Shown in pieces: positions 60,652-64,000 of a stretch of DNA of 64,000 nucleotides. Every line of letters begins with the position of its first letter. Position 1 is the stretch's first letter. Origin of the DNA: Diadema setosum (lineage: Eukaryota; Echinodermata; Echinoidea; Diadematoida; Diadematidae); the NCBI RefSeq assembly GCF_964275005.1, contig NC_092692.1:15336084-15400083 (forward strand), in the 5' to 3' direction. The notes beneath the pieces are model-generated. The model had not been told where the DNA came from and ran no database searches. It was given only the letters and a program-made list of their open reading frames with translations. Made by a program: the position numbers and the translations under genes.

Positions 60652-63442
60652 AAGATTAATACATATCGAGAGAGGTTTGTTCATCAGGGAGACCTCGGTA
60701 TCCTTTGATAATTTCATTGAGATGGATTTTTAAAGGAATAATGGTATTATAATGCAACTAAGAAATGTGTAAAGGTTTCCCTTGATTTTACAAGACATTT
60801 TTTTCAAGAGTGGCGGATATTGTGTCGCCAAGGTAACAGCATATGTCCCTCAAAATCAGGTAAAAGGCTTGCAGATCGAACTGCTCCACTATTTCACTGA
60901 TTTACAAGAAAATTAGCACACATGAGACATTTGATATGAAATTGTGCAGTATGCATATTTCAAGAGTACAGGACGTAGGCCTACTTTGCCATATAGTAAC
61001 AGGGTATTATGCCCCAAAGCAGGTAAAAGGGTTTGCAGATCGAACTACTTCTCCAGTTTTAAAGTGAGTCAAACGAAATTTGCCACACACAGCATGCATA
61101 GTACATTGTAGTAAGCCCAATGTATAGTTGTGCAAGACGTGTGTTTCAAGAGTACTGGAAAGTGTGTTGTCATGGTAACAGGTCATCATGGCCCCCAAAC
61201 CAGGTAATAGCCTCGCAGATAGAACTTCTTTTTCAGTTTCAGGGAAAAAAAATGGCAAAAAATGAAATTTGAGATTAGTATGCTAATGCATGGATTTTCA
61301 GCATGGAAGGATGAAAAGTGGGATACACCGCTTAAATTCTAATAACAAAGCTTATAGGTGGTATTCGTTTCTTTTCTTTTGTTTTTCATGAGCAACATGT
61401 CCATCCTGGCGAAATACGAGGTACCTCAAGTTAGTGTAAGATGTATAGCATGTATAGGGAATCATTATTAACAAATGATCTACATTTCTGTAAGTGGTCA
61501 CTGAATACAAACGAAGGGACATATTCCATTATTGTAAAAATTTTCCAAAATTTGATGTTTTTACGAAAAAATACACATTCCGTCTACTCGTTAAAGGTTG
61601 TGTTATTCTCCCTTCTATAAACGCCAAGTGCTCCTTCATTATGCTGGGAAAAAAAAAAGATATGTTAAGTTCTCTCCATGTTTTCCTTATATTGCTTTCC
61701 TATCCTGTGGCATAACGATTTGTTCATAATAGTCTTCATATCCATCGTAGGCGGTACCAACAAATTCAAATATTTCTAAATTTCGAACGGATTGTCCAAA
61801 TTTCATCACTCTTCACTACTGTTTTCTACTAACGTTTCTGCATTGAATCAATCCAAACAAATTATGAATTACGTAGGGTCCATTCCCCTTTAAGCCCTAG
61901 GCATCTCTGCACAGGAGTGTCTCAGGGAATCTATCTATCTATCAAATGAACTGATGAAAGAAGATGATGATGAAATAATGTCACGCCGAATATCAGAGAA
62001 TCGGTCGTTCATTACTTTTGGGACCCTTGGCAAAGGTAGGGTATTACCTCTGATGACATGTCGATTACCAATGCACATTGATAGATATACACCTTAAATA
62101 AACGAAGATGATTATTTCCCCTCCCAACCCCGTCTGTGTTTCTCTCTTTCCATGTTCCTCGCAGATGAACTGGAGGTTTTGAACCACATGTGCGGTTACG
62201 AGACAGCCTACAACGGCAGCTCACTCTGGTGCAATCTGTTCACTGATGACGAGAAGCGCGTAATTGAATATTACCTCGACCTCGACCAGTACTGGACGGA
62301 AGGCTACGGTCACGAGATTAATTACGAGATAGCCTGTCCCCTGGTCGATGATGTCGTCAGCTACTTGGAGAGGGTACTAAATAGAGGGTAAATGAATATC
62401 ATGGCTCTGATGCATTGTCAGATAGTTTGATTGCGAGTCGAAGTAGAAACTGTTGAAACTTGACCTTCGTCGATCAGTTGACACCAACCTAGCAGGGCGT
62501 TTTGTTAAATTCAGTCAAGGTGTGTGATAGTAGTTAAAGCCTTGGACTCTTCAACAGGAGCTCCTAGGTTCGAATCTTGCAATCGTGCAAACACCCCTGG
62601 ATAAAATCGCTCTGATTGCAGTGCCCTTCTTGGCCAAACTATAGGTATGGGGTAGAAGTTACGGCCTTGGCCTCTTCAGCAAGAGGTATGGGTTCGAATC
62701 TTACCCAGTGCAAACACCCCTGGACAAAATCGCTTTGATCGCAGTGCCTTTCTTGATCCAAACTAGATATGGGATGTTAGTTAAAGTCTTGGACTTTTCA
62801 TCTAGAGATCCTGGGTTCGAATCTTACCCTATGCGAACATCCCTGGAATAGATGACCAAGGTTTGAAATGGATTCCTGACATTGATAGGGTACTGAAATA
62901 AAGGCAGGAGGGGCTAGCAGTGGTGACTGGCTTACTAGTGGGACTATCAACTCTTAACTTGACCATTATCAAAAGGTTTTGTCAATGCCATTGTTTTCAT
63001 TTTCATCCCCAGGACTCCCAAGGGTGCTTTCAAGTTTGCCCACTCCTCTACTCTCCAGCCATTCCTGACCATCCTCGGCCTCTACAAGGACTCGCCCAAG
63101 CTCATGGCCGACAACTACAACGTGAGCATCAACCGCATCTGGGCCAGCGGCCGAATCTCGCCGATGGGCGGCCATCTTGCCTTTCACTTCTTCCGGTGTC
63201 CCAACAACGACCACCGCGTTCTTGTCCAGCACAATGAGCTCCCTATCCAGGTCGGAGCATGCCAGGATTTATTCTGCCCCTACAACACGGTGGTCACCCA
63301 TCTGACCGAGTCTTCCAACGGATGCTCGTGGGACAAAATCTGCCGCGTGGATCCCGACAATGTGGGCGCTAGTGATCTTACCAAATATCTGCTTGTGATG
63401 TTGATTCTTGTTTTGTCTGCGTTTCTCGTTGTCTGTAGCTAA
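56898..63442 (+). CDS. MINPP-C, multiple inositol polyphosphate phosphatase-like (gene model, 4 exons)
   Basis: Exons 56898-57476, 57903-58161, 62165-62387 and 63013-63442 join in phases 0, 1 and 2 to give 496 residues. Same layout as B: signal peptide [26 protein letters not shown] at 76-82, [18 protein letters not shown] at 364-366 instead of HAE, HNELP, and a hydrophobic tail [20 protein letters not shown]. Exon 1 differs from B at about 16 of 193 residues. The exon 1 frame happens to stay open into intron 1, but the GTGGGT donor and the clean exon 2 acceptor match B exactly. The frame is intact; a role outside catalysis is possible. Confidence 0.93.
57903..58161 (+). CDS. MINPP-C exon 2
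   Basis: Acceptor AACTGCAG, donor ATTG|GTAAGC. Encodes [20 protein letters not shown] and [18 protein letters not shown]; the same length as in B. Confidence 0.92.
58764..58948. mobile_element. short MITE with CCCGTTGC ends, MINPP-C intron 2
   Basis: Left end CTGGGTCCCGTTGCAAGAAA; the right end read inward is CCAGGGCCCCGTTGCTAGAAA. Inner TTGCAA copies also pair. About 185 bp with no coding content. Confidence 0.72.
59868..59923. repeat. perfect 25-bp stem hairpin between TA arrays
   Basis: 59868-59892 (CTGAAAGAAATTAGACTGAG...) is the exact reverse complement of 59899-59923 with a six-base loop (GCAACG). The right end abuts a TA microsatellite; another TA array lies about 80 bases to the left. 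Confidence 0.85.
60130..60663 (-). mobile_element. decayed LINE reverse-transcriptase fragment with internal tandem duplication
   Basis: Minus-strand translation gives [18 protein letters not shown], the catalytic FADD box, and upstream pieces [15 protein letters not shown], matching the RT of the CR1/L2-like LINE at 40909-41694. The RGKPLGLFE part and a TA array are duplicated with a 121-base period (units from 60418 and 60539), identical apart from TA number. Confidence 0.75.
60801..61260. repeat. three diverged tandem units of ~155-185 bp
   Basis: Units begin with TTTCAAGAGT near 60803, 60958 and 61143. Each holds GTAACAG, a CAGGTAA motif and GCAGATCGAACT-like blocks in the same order. 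No coding frame. It may be a small satellite remnant in MINPP-C intron 2. Confidence 0.65.
62165..62387 (+). CDS. MINPP-C exon 3
   Basis: Acceptor CCTCGCAG, donor AGAGG|GTAAAT. Encodes [20 protein letters not shown], identical to B in this stretch, and ends YLERVLNRG. Confidence 0.93.
62517..62910 (+). repeat. tandem array of three tRNA-like SINE units, MINPP-C intron 3
   Basis: Units start near 62517, 62644 and 62767, each with a GTTAAAGCC- or GTTACGGCC-type box A, a GGTTCGAATC box B and ACACCCCTGG-like linkers. The array ends in the same type of tail as in MINPP-B (TGAAATGGATTCCTGACA). It has one unit fewer than B. Confidence 0.8.
63013..63442 (+). CDS. MINPP-C exon 4
   Basis: Acceptor ATCCCCAG. 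Encodes [55 protein letters not shown] and a hydrophobic tail. Three codons shorter than B before the tail. Confidence 0.93.
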
Positions 63443-64000
63443 GAAAGCAATCAATGAACTACTAGAGCAATGAATAACGAGATGCTAATATGCGTGAAAA
63501 GTAGATAGACATGAAGGCCTTTAACAAAGCTAGATTAAACTTTGACAATACCAAAATCAGGCCAGCAGGCTGGCAAAACTTGAGCTCTCCAACTTTGGGT
63601 CAATTTGATCCCAGTGATTCCAAGATGCAAAATGAAAATCAGATGTGGGAGAACACGATGTTAAAATCGAGGAATTGGCCTATGAGGTCAAGTTTTTGAG
63701 TGACATTATGTCACGTCACTAACAGCGATTCAGCGACAAAGATGGATTCCAGTAGGCCTCGCAGGAAAAAAACTTGTGGTTTTTAAAATTAATGAGCATA
63801 CAGGGCTCGAAGGGGGACTGTTTGGAGGTAGCCAAGGATTTTCGCTTTTTTATCAGGGCTCTTGATGAGGACTCGGGATGACACAGATTGAGAGGTGCTA
63901 TGTAGGACAACCACATCTCCCACGACAAACAAGGATTCATCTCGTTCTCCTCGAAGAATCCACATCGGGTCACCTACGTTGCCGAGGAGAGAATGAAGAG
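63443..64000. other. 3' flank of MINPP-C
   Basis: The first 130 bases align with the MINPP-B 3' flank up to ATCAGGCCAG and then diverge. The rest has an 84-codon minus-strand frame without homology I recognise. No clear poly(A) signal seen. Confidence 0.45.

Noticed and set aside
1-64000. LTR retrotransposon or retrovirus-like copies
   Set aside because: I found no paired long terminal repeats and no gag, protease or integrase motifs; the reverse-transcriptase pieces present are of LINE type.

Overview
The window looks like animal nuclear DNA from a marine deuterostome, most likely an echinoderm. The evidence is split genes with GT-AG introns, AT-rich introns and spacers, many short terminal-inverted-repeat (TIR) elements, CR1/L2-like and L1/Tx1-like LINE remnants, a Tc1 transposon and tRNA-derived repeats. 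The exact clade is inference; amphioxus or hemichordate is not excluded.

Five protein-coding genes can be assembled from exons with matching splice phases. (1) DNTTIP2/Fcf2, a nucleolar pre-rRNA processing factor, minus strand, 8958 down to 4071, six exons. (2) An unrecognised minus-strand gene, 20017 down to 9807, for an acidic Ser/Asp-rich protein of about 425 residues. It has two alternative, duplicated first exons, and both start with a myristoylation-type MG...S-K sequence. (3-5) Three plus-strand tandem paralogues of multiple inositol polyphosphate phosphatase (MINPP1 family, histidine phosphatase clade 2) at 22937-33574 (A), 45668-53216 (B) and 56898-63442 (C). Each has four exons with the same 0/1/2 intron phases, a signal peptide and a hydrophobic C-terminal tail that suggests a GPI anchor.

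The most notable observation is that all three MINPP copies keep the RHGTR nucleophile motif and intact reading frames, yet the HAE proton-donor motif of characterised MINPPs reads HHA in A and HSS in B and C. They may be pseudophosphatases or altered enzymes. B and C are recent duplicates, and their exon 1 sequences differ mainly in a short block beside the conserved pocket arginine.

Layout: 1-4070 holds spacer, a 963-bp TIR element and a 461-bp tandem duplication. 4071-8958 is DNTTIP2. 9807-20017 is the acidic gene, with a Mutator-like MITE, a CTAG-rich tract and another MITE in its introns. 20018-22936 is a divergent intergenic region with a double TCACGTGA box. 22937-33574 is MINPP-A, with LINE remnants in intron 2. 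33575-45667 is a transposon-rich spacer that includes a 6.5-kb Tc1 element split by nested LINEs. 45668-53216 is MINPP-B. 53217-56897 is spacer. 56898-63442 is MINPP-C. 63443-64000 holds nothing I recognise. Tandem arrays of tRNA-like units sit in intron 3 of B and C but not A. Three near-perfect 24-25 bp stem hairpins lie at 31150, 53367 and 59868. I saw no rRNA gene, intact tRNA gene, CRISPR array or LTR element.
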